Source: Chryseobacterium paludis (GTDB lineage: Bacteria > Bacteroidota > Bacteroidia > Flavobacteriales > Weeksellaceae). Taken from it: a stretch of DNA of 64,000 bases. The notes under the pieces are model-generated. The model saw only the letters and a list, made by a program, of their open reading frames with translations. It did no database searches and had not been told where the DNA came from. Both the position numbers and the translations under genes were made by a program. The stretch spans positions 4,005,001 through 4,069,000 of the forward strand of contig NZ_CP099966.1 of NCBI RefSeq assembly GCF_025403485.1, written 5' to 3'. Below, piece by piece: positions 52,218 through 61,871 of this stretch. How positions within the stretch are numbered: position 1 is the first letter of the stretch; every line of letters starts with the position of its first letter.

Positions 52218-54416
52218 ATGAATTGTAAACTCCCAACCCTTGTTTCCGCTATTGCAGTCTTTCTGTTTTCAGGATCTGCTTTTGCTCAGGAAACTCCGAA
52301 ATATGATTATGTAGAAGCATTCAAACCTTTCTTCTATCCTCAGACGGGGACGGAAACCCGTTCTGCAAGCGGGCAGCCAGGTCATGCTTATTGGCAGAAT
52401 TCAGCTGACTACAATCTAAATGTTAGCCTGAACGATACTAAAAATGAAATTACAGGTACCGCTGAAATTAAATATACCAATAACAGCCCGGATCAACTGA
52501 GCTTTCTTTGGTTACAGCTGGATCAGAATTTATTTGAGAAAGACTCACGTGGTAATGGTGTAGTACCTATGACAGGAAGCCGAAATGGTGCTCATGGAGA
52601 AAAACTGGAAGGTGGTTATAAAATTAAATCTGTGAAACTTGACGGTAAGGATGTAAAATATACGATTACCGATACGAGAATGCAGATTGATCTGCCTAAG
52701 GATCTTAAATCAAAAGGTGGAGTCGCAAAAATTACAATAGAGTATTCTTTTGTATCTCCAGAATATGGGTCTGATAGAATGGGAGTACAGGAAACTAAAA
52801 ATGGTAAAGTTTTCACCATGGCACAGTGGTATCCAAGAATGTGTGTTTACGATGATGTGCTGGGTTGGAATACAATGCCTTATCTTGGTGCATCAGAATT
52901 CTATTTAGAATATGGAAATATCACAGCAAACATTACGGTTCCAGCTAATCAGTATGTAGTAGCTTCTGGAGAACTTCTCAATTATAAAGAAGTATATAGC
53001 AAGGAAGAAAATAACCGATGGGAGCAGGCAAGAAACAGTGATAAAACTATAATGATCCGTCCAGAATCAGAAATTGGTAAAAATCAATCCTCAGGAACTA
53101 AAACCTGGAAATTTAAAATAGATCAGGCAAGGGATTTTGCCTGGGCATCTTCATCGGCATTTGTATTGGATGCAGCAAAAATTAACCTGCCAAGTGGTAA
53201 AAAATCTTTAGCTATTTCTGCTTATCCCGCAGAAAGTGGTGGTGAGAAGGCCTGGGGGAGATCTACAGAATATACCAAGGCAGCAATAGAACATTATTCT
53301 CAGAAATGGTATGAATATACTTATCCGGCAGCCACAAACGTTGCTGGAAATGAAGGTGGAATGGAATATCCGGGTATTGTATTCTGTCATATGGATTCTA
53401 AAGGCGATGACCTTTGGGGAGTTACCGACCATGAATTCGGACACAACTGGTTTCCAATGATTGTAGGTTCTAATGAGAGGTTATTTGCATGGATGGACGA
53501 AGGTTTTAATACATTTATCAATGAATTATCTACAGAAGCTTTCAATAAAGGTGAATATTATAAAAAACAGAATATCGCTCAAACCGGAAGTTTTCTGATG
53601 AGTGATAATTTTGAGCCGATAATGGTTGGTGCCGATAATATGAAAGAAAGAAACATTGGCGTTCTTGCTTATTTTAAACCGGGTATGGGATTAGGGATTT
53701 TAAGAGAATCAGTTCTTGGTCCTGAAAAATTTGATAAGGCCTTTAGAACATATATTGCACGATGGGCTTTTAAACACCCAACACCATGGGATTTCTTTCA
53801 TACAATGGAAAATGTTTCCGGTGAAGAACTGAACTGGTTCTGGAGGGGTTGGTTCTTTAATAAATGGAAAATTGATCAATCCGTTAAGAACGTGAAATAC
53901 ATCAATGGCGATTTTAAAAATGGAGCTCAGATTACGGTTGAGAATCTTGGTCAATTACCGATGCCAACTACAGTACAGATCAAGTTTAAAGATGGAACCA
54001 CACAGATTGTAAAACTTCCTATTGAACTTTGGAAACGTAATAACGAATGGACTTTTAAAGTAGATACTGCTAAAGAGATCAATGAGGTGAAATTGGATCC
54101 GAATTCTCAGATCCCAGATATTAATCCGAAAAATAATAGCTGGCCTACAGAAGAAGTAAAGCCTGCTGAAAAAATTAACCTGAAAGAATTTACAGGAATA
54201 TTTGGTAGTAAAGAAGTTCCAATAAAAATAACATTTACTGAAAAAAACGGACAGCTTTTTGGGCAAGGAACAGGACAACCTGAGTTTCCGCTTGAATATG
54301 CTGGTAACAGTAAATTTACTTTTGATCAGGCTGGACTCGCTATCATTTTTAGTAAAGATAAAAAGTCGATTACTTTTACGCAGGGCTCAAAAGAATTCAA
54401 ATTCACAAGAGAATAG
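52218..54416 (+). CDS. M1-family zinc metallopeptidase (secreted), copy 1
   Basis: A 732-residue exported peptidase; [24 protein letters not shown] is the signal peptide. The N-terminal beta domain opens with [20 protein letters not shown]; the catalytic domain has EGGMEYPG in place of the canonical GAMEN and HEFGH at 405-409 with E428 18 residues on, the M1 zinc motif HExxH-x18-E. The C-terminal 100 residues contain [20 protein letters not shown], an additional beta module. Bacteroidota M1 proteins of this type with the SPxYxxxx block are common, and likely digest peptides outside the cytoplasm. A paralogue without the extra module lies at 59969-61834. Confidence 0.9.
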   Translation: MNCKLPTLVSAIAVFLFSGSAFAQETPKYDYVEAFKPFFYPQTGTETRSASGQPGHAYWQNSADYNLNVSLNDTKNEITGTAEIKYTNNSPDQLSFLWLQLDQNLFEKDSRGNGVVPMTGSRNGAHGEKLEGGYKIKSVKLDGKDVKYTITDTRMQIDLPKDLKSKGGVAKITIEYSFVSPEYGSDRMGVQETKNGKVFTMAQWYPRMCVYDDVLGWNTMPYLGASEFYLEYGNITANITVPANQYVVASGELLNYKEVYSKEENNRWEQARNSDKTIMIRPESEIGKNQSSGTKTWKFKIDQARDFAWASSSAFVLDAAKINLPSGKKSLAISAYPAESGGEKAWGRSTEYTKAAIEHYSQKWYEYTYPAATNVAGNEGGMEYPGIVFCHMDSKGDDLWGVTDHEFGHNWFPMIVGSNERLFAWMDEGFNTFINELSTEAFNKGEYYKKQNIAQTGSFLMSDNFEPIMVGADNMKERNIGVLAYFKPGMGLGILRESVLGPEKFDKAFRTYIARWAFKHPTPWDFFHTMENVSGEELNWFWRGWFFNKWKIDQSVKNVKYINGDFKNGAQITVENLGQLPMPTTVQIKFKDGTTQIVKLPIELWKRNNEWTFKVDTAKEINEVKLDPNSQIPDINPKNNSWPTEEVKPAEKINLKEFTGIFGSKEVPIKITFTEKNGQLFGQGTGQPEFPLEYAGNSKFTFDQAGLAIIFSKDKKSITFTQGSKEFKFTRE

Positions 54417-54468
54417 TTTTCTTTAAAACATCTAAAAGAACAAATATTTAACAATATAATCATGTTTT

Positions 54469-54502
54469 TAAAGCTTCTCTATCATAGAGAAGCTTTATTT
54501 TT
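54469..54502 (+). terminator. Terminator of the first M1 peptidase gene
   Basis: A 13-bp stem, TAAAGCTTCTCTA (54469-54481) with TAGAGAAGCTTTA (54485-54497), 3-nt loop, then TTTTT. The T-tract also forms part of a TATTTTTG (54496-54503). Confidence 0.9.
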
Positions 54503-54503
54503 G
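54496..54503 (+). promoter_or_regulatory. Candidate -7 box overlapping the preceding terminator
   Basis: TATTTTTG is an exact TAnnTTTG match 24 nt before the first ATG of the next gene. The overlap with the terminator T-tract means it could be coincidental. Confidence 0.35.
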
Positions 54504-54526
54504 TTATCTTATTATTTAAAATAATT

Positions 54527-55360
54527 ATGATTATGAATTTTAAGTTTTCAATCTTTTTTTTAATGTTTTTTGCTACTGGATTCTCACAGGATCTTAAAGT
54601 AATGAGTTTTAATATCAGGCTTCAGGTAGATTCTGATAAAGAAAATGCATGGACAGAAAGAAAACCGGAGGTACTGGACTTACTAATGTATTATCACCCG
54701 GATTATTTTGGAGTTCAGGAGGCACTTCCGGAGCAGATGAAAGACCTTAAAAGTGGATTGAAGAACTATGATTATGTAGGAGTAGGAAGAGATGATGGTA
54801 AAGAAGATGGTGAGTTTTCGGCTATTTTTTATGATAAAGAAAGATTGCAGGTATTACAGTCAGGCACTTTCTGGCTTTCGGAAACTCCTGAAAAACCTTC
54901 CAAAGGTTGGGATGCTGCCTGCAACAGGGTTTGTACTTATGCTGTTTTCAAGGATAAGAAATCTAAAAAAGAATTTTTAGCAATGAATCTTCATTTTGAT
55001 CATATCGGAAATGTAGCAAGAACGAAATCCGCAGAATTAATTTTAAAAAAGATAAAAGGGTTAAATCCTAAAAATTTACCATTAACGTTAAGTGGAGACT
55101 TTAATTTAACGGATACCAGTGAACCAATTAAAATCATTTCTCAAAATCTTAAAGATAGTTTTTATAATTCCGAAACTAAACATTATGGTCCGGTAGGAAC
55201 TTTCACGGCATTCAATGTCAATGAAATCCCTAAAGACAGGATTGATTATATTTTTGTAAAAGGAATGAAAGTAAGATCCCATAGGCATATTAATGATAGA
55301 AGGACGAACTTATTATACCCTTCAGATCATTTTCCTGTTATTGTAGATCTATCATTATAA
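54527..55360 (+). CDS. Secreted endonuclease/exonuclease/phosphatase-family protein
   Basis: A 277-residue EEP-fold hydrolase with signal peptide (MNFKFSIFFLMFFATGFS if read from the ATG at 54533, two codons in; either start is possible). Catalytic landmarks: MSFNIR (metal-binding Asn), DYFGVQEA (Glu), NLHFDHIG (His), TLSGDFNLT (Asp/Asn), KDRIDYIFVKG (Asp) and SDHFPVIVDL (Asp-His). This fold covers sphingomyelinases, inositol phosphatases and DNases, and the substrate cannot be read from the sequence. It is convergent with RR2, only 4 nt away. Confidence 0.87.
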   Translation: MIMNFKFSIFFLMFFATGFSQDLKVMSFNIRLQVDSDKENAWTERKPEVLDLLMYYHPDYFGVQEALPEQMKDLKSGLKNYDYVGVGRDDGKEDGEFSAIFYDKERLQVLQSGTFWLSETPEKPSKGWDAACNRVCTYAVFKDKKSKKEFLAMNLHFDHIGNVARTKSAELILKKIKGLNPKNLPLTLSGDFNLTDTSEPIKIISQNLKDSFYNSETKHYGPVGTFTAFNVNEIPKDRIDYIFVKGMKVRSHRHINDRRTNLLYPSDHFPVIVDLSL

Positions 55361-55364
55361 AATA

Positions 55365-56051
55365 TTATTTCTTCGGGAAATCAATTTCGAATCCAATTCC
55401 TCTCAGGGATTGGATTTTTATTTGTGGGTCATCACTGAAATATTTTCTAAGTCTGCTTATAAAAACATCCAGACTTCTTCCTGAAAAATAATCATTAGCT
55501 TCCCAAAGGTTGTCAAGAATGTCATCACGCTTTATGGTTTGATGGTTGTATTTTAAAAGATAAAGTATGAGATCTTTTTCACGGATCGTTAGTCGAACAT
55601 TTCCCTTAGGATGTGATAACAGAAGTTTTTCAGAATCGAGAATGTAATCACCGATTTTTAATTGTGTTTCTACAGATGGAAGGGTACTTCTTTTTAAAAT
55701 ATTCCTTATTCTAAGGATCAGTTCCTCAGGATCACAAGGCTTAGCGATATAATCATCAGCACCCATTTTTAAACCGGTAAGCCTGTCTATTTTTTGATTT
55801 TTTGCGGTTAGAAAAAGTAATGGAAAATGGGGTTTCTCTTTTAGGATTATTTTAGCTAAAGAAAATCCATCGATATTTGGCATCATAATATCTAAAATTC
55901 CAATTTGGAAAGAGAAGTCCGAATCTAATAAAGGTATTATATCTTCAGGATTTTGAAACCAGGTTACATCAAATTCATCCAGCTCCAGATATTGTTTCAA
56001 AATCATTCCAAAGTCAGGATCATCTTCTACCAAAAGAATTTTAGTTTTCAT
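55365..56051 (-). CDS. OmpR-type response regulator of two-component system 2
   Basis: A 228-residue regulator. Receiver domain: acidic pair D10-D11, phospho-acceptor D54 in GILDIMMPN, and FLTAKNQKIDR with the conserved Lys. The DNA-binding domain contains LTIREKDLILYLLKYNH, EANDYFSGRSLDVFISRLRK and IQSLRGIGFEIDFP. The ATG overlaps the HK2 stop by 11 nt. Winged-helix sequences are very close to those of RR1, which together with the similar upstream arrays suggests a recent duplication and related binding sites. Confidence 0.93.
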   Translation of the reverse strand: MKTKILLVEDDPDFGMILKQYLELDEFDVTWFQNPEDIIPLLDSDFSFQIGILDIMMPNIDGFSLAKIILKEKPHFPLLFLTAKNQKIDRLTGLKMGADDYIAKPCDPEELILRIRNILKRSTLPSVETQLKIGDYILDSEKLLLSHPKGNVRLTIREKDLILYLLKYNHQTIKRDDILDNLWEANDYFSGRSLDVFISRLRKYFSDDPQIKIQSLRGIGFEIDFPKK

Positions 56052-57360
56052 AAGGCATTTGTATTTTAAACGTTGTTCCTTCTTTTAGCTTACTTGCAAC
56101 TTCTATCTTTCCATTATATTTTTTGATGATTTTTTGAATAAAATATAAGCCTAAACCCAAACCTTTTGTATTGTGTATGTTATTGGATTGTATTCTATAG
56201 AATTTTTCAAAAATGCTTTTCAATTCTTTTTTTTCCATTCCCTGTCCATTATCCGAAACTTCAATTTCTAAATGATGCAATGGTTGGGTAATCTTAACTT
56301 TTACAATAGATGCACCATATTTCACGGAATTTTCGCAAAGATTTTTCACCATAGTTTCCATCAGGTTTTTATCAAATGGAAGTTCTTGTGATATTTCATT
56401 TTTTAAATCAAACTGGATTTCTGAATACGTAAAGATTAGATCTTCAATAAAGAAGTCCCAGTCTTCGGGTTTTGTTGTAGATATTTCTTCTTCTGTTTCA
56501 TCTTCATGAAGCTGAGACATCAGGTTTTCAAGACGGGTGATCTGTCTGTCTATAAGTGGTAGTGTCTCTGGATTTAAATTCTTTTTTAAAGCTTTTGAAG
56601 CTATTTTAAGTGTAGCAATGGGGGTTTTAAACTCATGCGAGATGTTGTCAACAACTGTATGTAAAATTTCAACCTGTCTTTGTTGTCGGATGAGATTCTT
56701 AACGGTGAAAATATACAGTATTAGAACACTGGATAGTATTGCAATACAACATAAAATAAGTAAAGCCAGGTCTTTAAAAACGATATTTTTAATATTTAGA
56801 ATTTGATAACTGGTTTGGCTTTTTAAAAAGAAGGTGTTATTTCTTTCAATTTTTGGAAGATCATCAGAAACTGACTTTGAAGAAGTTTCCCATGTCCCGG
56901 TATTGGTGGATCCAGGTTCTGTAACTTTATTTTCAGTTTCGTAAACAATGATAGGTTGATCTATGAGATTGGTTTTTGTAGGGACAAAAGTGATGGATTT
57001 ATACTCGATTTTCACGGCGATTATATATCCTTCTTTTTTGAATTCGTTATCTACATACTGGCTGAATTGTTTCTCAACATTCTTTCTGTTAGTAGTGAAA
57101 AAGTCTAAGAATTCTTTTTTACTGATTTCTTTATTGTTGTATTTTATAAAGATCTGTTGCAGTGATTGATTAGGTATCTTTTTTACCCCACCCTTGTCCT
57201 CTAGTCTGTCCGTATATGGAGTAAGTCTTTTATGTATAGTTCTATAGATTTCACGCTCTCTTAATTGATATGTTTTATAGGTAAAATAAGCTTGAATTCC
57301 TAAGAGAAACAAGAATAGTACTGTAAAAAGAGCGATAAGATTTTTACTTTTGGAAATCAT
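56041..57360 (-). CDS. Sensor histidine kinase of two-component system 2
   Basis: A 439-residue kinase. Transmembrane helix 1 (about 8-28) is followed by a long extracytoplasmic region (to about 195) with Lys/Glu-rich helical segments, then transmembrane helix 2 (about 198-220). The dimerisation/H-box is DNISHEFKTPIATLKI with H242; the N-box is MVKNLCENSVKYGAS; the G-boxes are DNGQGMEKKEL and GLGLGLYFIQKII. No HAMP or PAS is evident. It is co-transcribed with RR2, with which it overlaps, and is divergent from the beta-barrel receptor gene. A -7 box lies 5 nt from the ATG. Confidence 0.92.
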   Translation of the reverse strand: MISKSKNLIALFTVLFLFLLGIQAYFTYKTYQLREREIYRTIHKRLTPYTDRLEDKGGVKKIPNQSLQQIFIKYNNKEISKKEFLDFFTTNRKNVEKQFSQYVDNEFKKEGYIIAVKIEYKSITFVPTKTNLIDQPIIVYETENKVTEPGSTNTGTWETSSKSVSDDLPKIERNNTFFLKSQTSYQILNIKNIVFKDLALLILCCIAILSSVLILYIFTVKNLIRQQRQVEILHTVVDNISHEFKTPIATLKIASKALKKNLNPETLPLIDRQITRLENLMSQLHEDETEEEISTTKPEDWDFFIEDLIFTYSEIQFDLKNEISQELPFDKNLMETMVKNLCENSVKYGASIVKVKITQPLHHLEIEVSDNGQGMEKKELKSIFEKFYRIQSNNIHNTKGLGLGLYFIQKIIKKYNGKIEVASKLKEGTTFKIQMPYEN

Positions 57361-57365
57361 CTGAA

Positions 57366-57373
57366 CAAATATA
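57366..57373 (-). promoter_or_regulatory. -7 box of the HK2-RR2 operon, possibly leaderless
   Basis: Minus-strand TATATTTG is an exact TAnnTTTG match whose last base is only 5 nt from the ATG at 57360, so the transcript would have little or no 5' leader. Confidence 0.5.
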
Positions 57374-57398
57374 AAAATTTCCTTTTTTCCTAATAGAC

Positions 57399-57426
57399 AT
57401 TAACTCATCATTAACCTTCTATTAAC
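57399..57426. promoter_or_regulatory. TTAAC half-site array between HK2 and the beta-barrel receptor gene
   Basis: ATTAAC occurs at 57399, 57410 and 57421, exactly 11 bp apart, in the divergent intergenic region. The last TTAAC ends at 57426, 22 nt before the candidate -7 box CACTTTTG (57449-57456) of the receptor gene. Confidence 0.6.
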
Positions 57427-57448
57427 CGAAATTTCCTCTGATAATATA

Positions 57449-57456
57449 CACTTTTG
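57449..57456 (+). promoter_or_regulatory. Candidate -7 box of the receptor gene
   Basis: CACTTTTG differs from TAnnTTTG at one position and starts 36 nt upstream of the CDS end of the leader. It is placed like the DUF1573 -7 box relative to its TTAAC array. Confidence 0.4.
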
Positions 57457-57491
57457 TAACGGAAGATCTTTCTTCTGTTAAAATAAAAGTC

Positions 57492-59864
57492 ATGTATAAG
57501 TTTCTATTTTTTTTATGTCTCCCAATATTTCTGTTTTCTCAGAAACAAAAAATTGAAGGAACGGTATTAAATGCTGAAGGAGAAAAGCTTCCATTGGTGT
57601 CCATTGAAATTGTAAATTCAAAAAATGAATTGCTCAAAAAACTAATTACTAATGAAAATGGAGAATTTGTAATACAGGATATTTCTGAAAAATCTGTAAA
57701 ATTAATCGTTAAGGATCTGGAGTATGTCCAGTTTGAGAAAAACCTGGATTTGGAAATTCAAAATCAACCGATAAATATTGTTTTAAAAAAAGAGATTCAA
57801 GATATTCAGGAGGTGGTGATGACGAAACAAAAACCATTGGTTAAAAGAAAGATTGACCGTCTTGAATTTAATGTGGAGAATAGCAATATTTCCTCTCTTA
57901 ATGCATGGGAAATTTTAAAGAAAACCCCTGGTGTTACAGCTAATAATGATGTTTTGGCTATTAAGGGAAGTCAAAGTATTCTGGTGACCATCAATGATAA
58001 AAAAGTTATGCTTACAGGGGATGAGCTCAAGAATCTTTTAGAAAGTACACAAGGAGATGAGTTGAAAACTGTAGAAGTAATTACCAACCCACCTGCGAAA
58101 TATGAAGCATCAGGAAGTGCTGTTCTCAATATTGTTATGAAAAAGAATAAAATAGAGGGCTATCGTGGTACACTTTCTTCCAAGTATGTACAAACTCAAT
58201 ACGCAAAAGGCTTGGTAGGAATTTCTCAATATTATAAGAAAGATAAGCTTTCAATGATGGGGAGTTATTATTTTGGTTCAGGAACTTATTATCGTGAAGG
58301 AACAGATTATGTAAACTACGTAGAAAGTGCTACCAGATGGATCAGTACAATGAACAGAAAAGACAAAAATAAGAGTCAGAATACATTGAATTTTAATGTT
58401 GAATACGAATTGGATAGTCTCACTAATTTAAGTCTCAACTACTCTGGGAATTTTAATCCAAGATCTTTCGGAACTTATCATGTACCTACTTTAATTTATA
58501 ATAATCAAAATGTGGTTGAATCTAGTTATATCACAATCAATGATCATAATTCTCGTTCCATCAATAATTCCTTAAGCTTTCAGGTGGAAAGAAAATTAAA
58601 CAAAAAAAGCAGCTTGGCGTGGATCAATTATTTTGCAGGAAATAATACCCGTAAATATCAAAATGTTCTTACTCATCTTGATTTTATTAATCAGCCTCCG
58701 GGAGAAAATAATTTTTTAACGAATAATAGAAATAATGTTCAGTTGTATTCTACCCAGGCAGATTATCAATGGAAAAATGAGAAGTGGGAGTGGGAATCAG
58801 GTGCAAAATATAGCTTTGTAAAAACAGATAGTCAATTGGATTTTTCTGATAACGAAAATGGGCAGGTGGAATACAGACCTGAAAAAAGTAATGTTTTTGA
58901 TTATAAGGAACATAATTTTGCACTTTATGGTTCAATGGCTTACAATCCCGGGAAGTGGAACTTTAAAGCCGGTTTACGTGCTGAAAAAACAGATCTTGAG
59001 GGTATTGTCTCGGAGCCTTACGAAGTGAATACAAATAATTATTGGAGAGTATTTCCTACTTTGTATGCCCAATACACAACAGAGAATAATCACCAATTTG
59101 GATTATCTTATGGAAAGAGGATCAGCAGGCCTTCCTACTCATGGCTAAATCCTGCAAAGTCCTATTATAACTTGTTTTCATATTTCCAGGGTGATCCAAA
59201 ATTGAAAGCAACAATTATTCATAATCTTAATTTAACTTATACCTGGAAGGAATGGAATTTTGATTTTTATTACCGAAAAGAGGTTTCCCCATCAATGGAG
59301 ATTTCATATCAGGAACCCAGCAATAATAATCTGATCTATCATTACACAAATATTGAAAAAGGAGAAGCATACGGGTTGAGTTTATACAAAAGTTTCCAGC
59401 TTAAGCCGTGGTGGAGTTTAAGTGTATCTGAAAATCTTGAAAATAATCAAAATTATTTTATTGGTGTTGATAATATTTTATATAAAAATAAAGTCTGGAA
59501 CTGGGTTTCGGATGTTTCCACAAGCTTCACATTAGATAAAAACAGTGACTGGAAAATAGAAGTTGGACATCAGTATAATTCTCCTTCTATACAGGGAACG
59601 TTTAGGATTTCAAGTTCTTCAACCACCTATTTGGTGATGAATAAGAAATTCTTCAGCAAAAAGCTGGAAGCAAGTCTTTTATTAAACGATATTTTTAGGA
59701 CTTCCGGAGAGAAGGTAAGTACAAAATACGCTAATCAGGATAATTATTATTTGGATTATCGTGATGTTCAGAGTTTTTCGGTTACCCTAAAATTTAACTT
59801 TGGAAATCAGTCTGTTAAGAATACAAAGAACATAAAAAAGGCAGATGAACAAGATCGGATGTAA
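57492..59864 (+). CDS. TonB-dependent-receptor-like outer-membrane beta-barrel protein
   Basis: A 790-residue outer-membrane protein with signal peptide (MYKFLFFLCLPIFLFS). Residues about 18-95 form a CarboxypepD-regulatory-like domain (IEGTVLNAEGEKLPLVSIEI), residues about 105-225 a plug-like domain (NAWEILKKTPGVTANNDVLA; VEVITNPPAKYEASGSAVLN), and the rest an outer-membrane beta-barrel (OMP_b-brl_3 type) ending in SFSVTLKFNFG, with aromatic residues at strand ends. A short basic tail follows the barrel. Substrate unknown. It is divergent from HK2-RR2 and is the best candidate target of that system. An M1 peptidase gene follows 104 nt later. Confidence 0.88.
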   Translation: MYKFLFFLCLPIFLFSQKQKIEGTVLNAEGEKLPLVSIEIVNSKNELLKKLITNENGEFVIQDISEKSVKLIVKDLEYVQFEKNLDLEIQNQPINIVLKKEIQDIQEVVMTKQKPLVKRKIDRLEFNVENSNISSLNAWEILKKTPGVTANNDVLAIKGSQSILVTINDKKVMLTGDELKNLLESTQGDELKTVEVITNPPAKYEASGSAVLNIVMKKNKIEGYRGTLSSKYVQTQYAKGLVGISQYYKKDKLSMMGSYYFGSGTYYREGTDYVNYVESATRWISTMNRKDKNKSQNTLNFNVEYELDSLTNLSLNYSGNFNPRSFGTYHVPTLIYNNQNVVESSYITINDHNSRSINNSLSFQVERKLNKKSSLAWINYFAGNNTRKYQNVLTHLDFINQPPGENNFLTNNRNNVQLYSTQADYQWKNEKWEWESGAKYSFVKTDSQLDFSDNENGQVEYRPEKSNVFDYKEHNFALYGSMAYNPGKWNFKAGLRAEKTDLEGIVSEPYEVNTNNYWRVFPTLYAQYTTENNHQFGLSYGKRISRPSYSWLNPAKSYYNLFSYFQGDPKLKATIIHNLNLTYTWKEWNFDFYYRKEVSPSMEISYQEPSNNNLIYHYTNIEKGEAYGLSLYKSFQLKPWWSLSVSENLENNQNYFIGVDNILYKNKVWNWVSDVSTSFTLDKNSDWKIEVGHQYNSPSIQGTFRISSSSTTYLVMNKKFFSKKLEASLLLNDIFRTSGEKVSTKYANQDNYYLDYRDVQSFSVTLKFNFGNQSVKNTKNIKKADEQDRM

Positions 59865-59937
59865 ATAAAATATGTTAAAACTTGCTTTTATCAGACTTAA
59901 AAAGATGATAAATTATAATTCTGTGTTACATTTTACC

Positions 59938-59945
59938 TAATTTTG
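59938..59945 (+). promoter_or_regulatory. -7 box of the second M1 peptidase gene
   Basis: TAATTTTG, an exact TAnnTTTG match, 24 nt before the ATG; no good -33. Confidence 0.45.
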
Positions 59946-59968
59946 ACACTTATTTTTAAAAATAAGAT

Positions 59969-61834
59969 ATGAAGAGACTGCTTTTTGGATGGTTAATGGT
60001 TGCTTCGGTGCACCATTTTTCAGGTCAGGAATTATACATGCCAAGAAATATAAAAAAAGCATATGAAAATGGAACACGCGACATTTCAGGGGCTCCAGGA
60101 AAAAACTACTGGCAGAATAAAGGAATATATAATGTTGAGGTAAAAGTAGATGCTAATACAAAAGTAGTTTCTGGAAAAGAAACCATTACTTATACTAATA
60201 ATAGCCCAAATGATTTACAGTCACTGGCGATAAGATTTGTAAATAATCTTCATAAACCGCAAGCTCCAAGATCTGGCTTTGTATCAAAGGACTTCTTATC
60301 TTTAGGTTTACATATTAAATCTTTCATTGTAAATGGAGAAAAATACAATGTAAATAGTGACGATTGGGGGACTGTCGAAAGTGTCAAGCTACAAACTGTT
60401 TTAAAATCGAAATCAAAATCTGAAATCAAAATAGAATGGGAATATCCTTTATCTGTACAAAGTGGAAGAGAAGGGCAAATTGATCCTGAGACTTTTTATG
60501 TAGCTTATTCTTTCCCTAGGATTTCTGTATATGATGATTATAATGGTTGGGATGTGCTTCCACATTCAGACAGGCAAGAGTTTTATAATGATTTTAATGA
60601 TTATAACTTTGCGATTACTGCTCCTAAAAATTATGTAGTTTGGGCAACCGGAGATTTTCTGAATCCTGATTCAGTGCTGCAGCCAAATTATTTAAAGAGA
60701 TACAGATCTTCATTAAAAAGTGACCAGGTAGTTCATATTGCCAATCAGGAAGAAATGAAATCAGGAAAGGTAACCAAGCAAAATAAATGGAATATCTGGA
60801 AATTCAAAGCCAGCAACATTACTGATTTTTGTTTTGCTTTAAGCAATCATTACGTTTGGGATGGAGCAAGTGTTCAGCTAAAAACAAAAAGAGCCAGTGT
60901 GCAGGCTGCTTATAGAGCTGAAGCAAAAGATTTTGAGCATTATGTAGATTGGATGCGCTATAATCTGGATTGGTTTTCAAAAAATTGGCCTGGTGTAGAA
61001 TATCCATACCCTGTAATGACTGCCATCCAAGGGTATGCTGATATGGAATATCCAATGATGATCAATGATAGCAGTATTCCTGATGATTTTCAGGATGCAA
61101 GATTAACGGCCGATCACGAAATTGCTCACACTTATTTTCCTTTTTATATGGGAATTAATGAAACCCGTTATGCTTTTATGGATGAAGGTTGGGCGACAAC
61201 ATTAGAATATTTAATAGGGATTGATGAAAATGGAGAAGCAAAAGCAAAAGAATTTTATAAAAATTTCAGAGTAAAAAAATGGATCAACGATCCATCTACA
61301 GAACAGGATCAACCTGTTATAACCATGAGTACCCAGGTAAGTGGTTCAGGATATGGAAACAATTCGTATGTTAAAGCTTCTTTATCATATTTGGCCCTGA
61401 AAGATTATTTAGGAGATGATTTGTTTAAGAAAGCTCTACATCACTATATGGATAATTGGAATGGAAAACATCCGATCCCATGGGATTATTTTAATTCTAT
61501 GAACACAGGATCTGGAAAAGATCTTAATTGGTTTTGGAATAACTGGTTCTACAGCAACAATTATATAGATCTGAAAATTACAAAGGCAGCTCAGGAGAAC
61601 GATCTACTTACTGTAAATATAGATAATATTGGTGGGTTTGCTATTCCATTTGATGCGGTAATAAAGTATGATGATGGTGGTGTTGAAAATCTACATTTTA
61701 CCCCTTCTCTATGGGAGAAAAATCAGAAACAAACTGCTTTAACGATTCCAATCAAAAAGAAAGTGAAGGAAGTAAGCCTGGACGGAGGTCTATTTATGGA
61801 TTATACTCCGGAAAATAATTCTAAAAATTTATAA
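59969..61834 (+). CDS. M1-family zinc metallopeptidase (secreted), copy 2
   Basis: A 621-residue peptidase with signal peptide (MKRLLFGWLMVASVHHFSG). It shares with copy 1 the start of the N-terminal domain (GAPGKNYWQNKGIYNVEVKV), the TYTNNSPNDL strand, FPRISVYDDYNGWDV, and the zinc motif HEIAH (383-387) with E406. EYPMMINDS replaces the GAMEN-like block. The C-terminal extra beta module of copy 1 is absent. Probably a periplasmic or surface aminopeptidase-like enzyme. It ends in a 16-bp bidirectional terminator overlapping its stop codon. Confidence 0.88.
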   Translation: MKRLLFGWLMVASVHHFSGQELYMPRNIKKAYENGTRDISGAPGKNYWQNKGIYNVEVKVDANTKVVSGKETITYTNNSPNDLQSLAIRFVNNLHKPQAPRSGFVSKDFLSLGLHIKSFIVNGEKYNVNSDDWGTVESVKLQTVLKSKSKSEIKIEWEYPLSVQSGREGQIDPETFYVAYSFPRISVYDDYNGWDVLPHSDRQEFYNDFNDYNFAITAPKNYVVWATGDFLNPDSVLQPNYLKRYRSSLKSDQVVHIANQEEMKSGKVTKQNKWNIWKFKASNITDFCFALSNHYVWDGASVQLKTKRASVQAAYRAEAKDFEHYVDWMRYNLDWFSKNWPGVEYPYPVMTAIQGYADMEYPMMINDSSIPDDFQDARLTADHEIAHTYFPFYMGINETRYAFMDEGWATTLEYLIGIDENGEAKAKEFYKNFRVKKWINDPSTEQDQPVITMSTQVSGSGYGNNSYVKASLSYLALKDYLGDDLFKKALHHYMDNWNGKHPIPWDYFNSMNTGSGKDLNWFWNNWFYSNNYIDLKITKAAQENDLLTVNIDNIGGFAIPFDAVIKYDDGGVENLHFTPSLWEKNQKQTALTIPIKKKVKEVSLDGGLFMDYTPENNSKNL

Positions 61835-61869
61835 AAAATAAGCCTTCAAATTTTTGAAGGCTTATTTTT
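61834..61869. terminator. Bidirectional terminator (M1 copy 2 / PAP2)
   Basis: A 16-bp stem, AAAAATAAGCCTTCAA (61834-61849) with TTGAAGGCTTATTTTT (61854-61869), 4-nt loop, between convergent genes. Confidence 0.93.
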
Positions 61870-61871
61870 TA

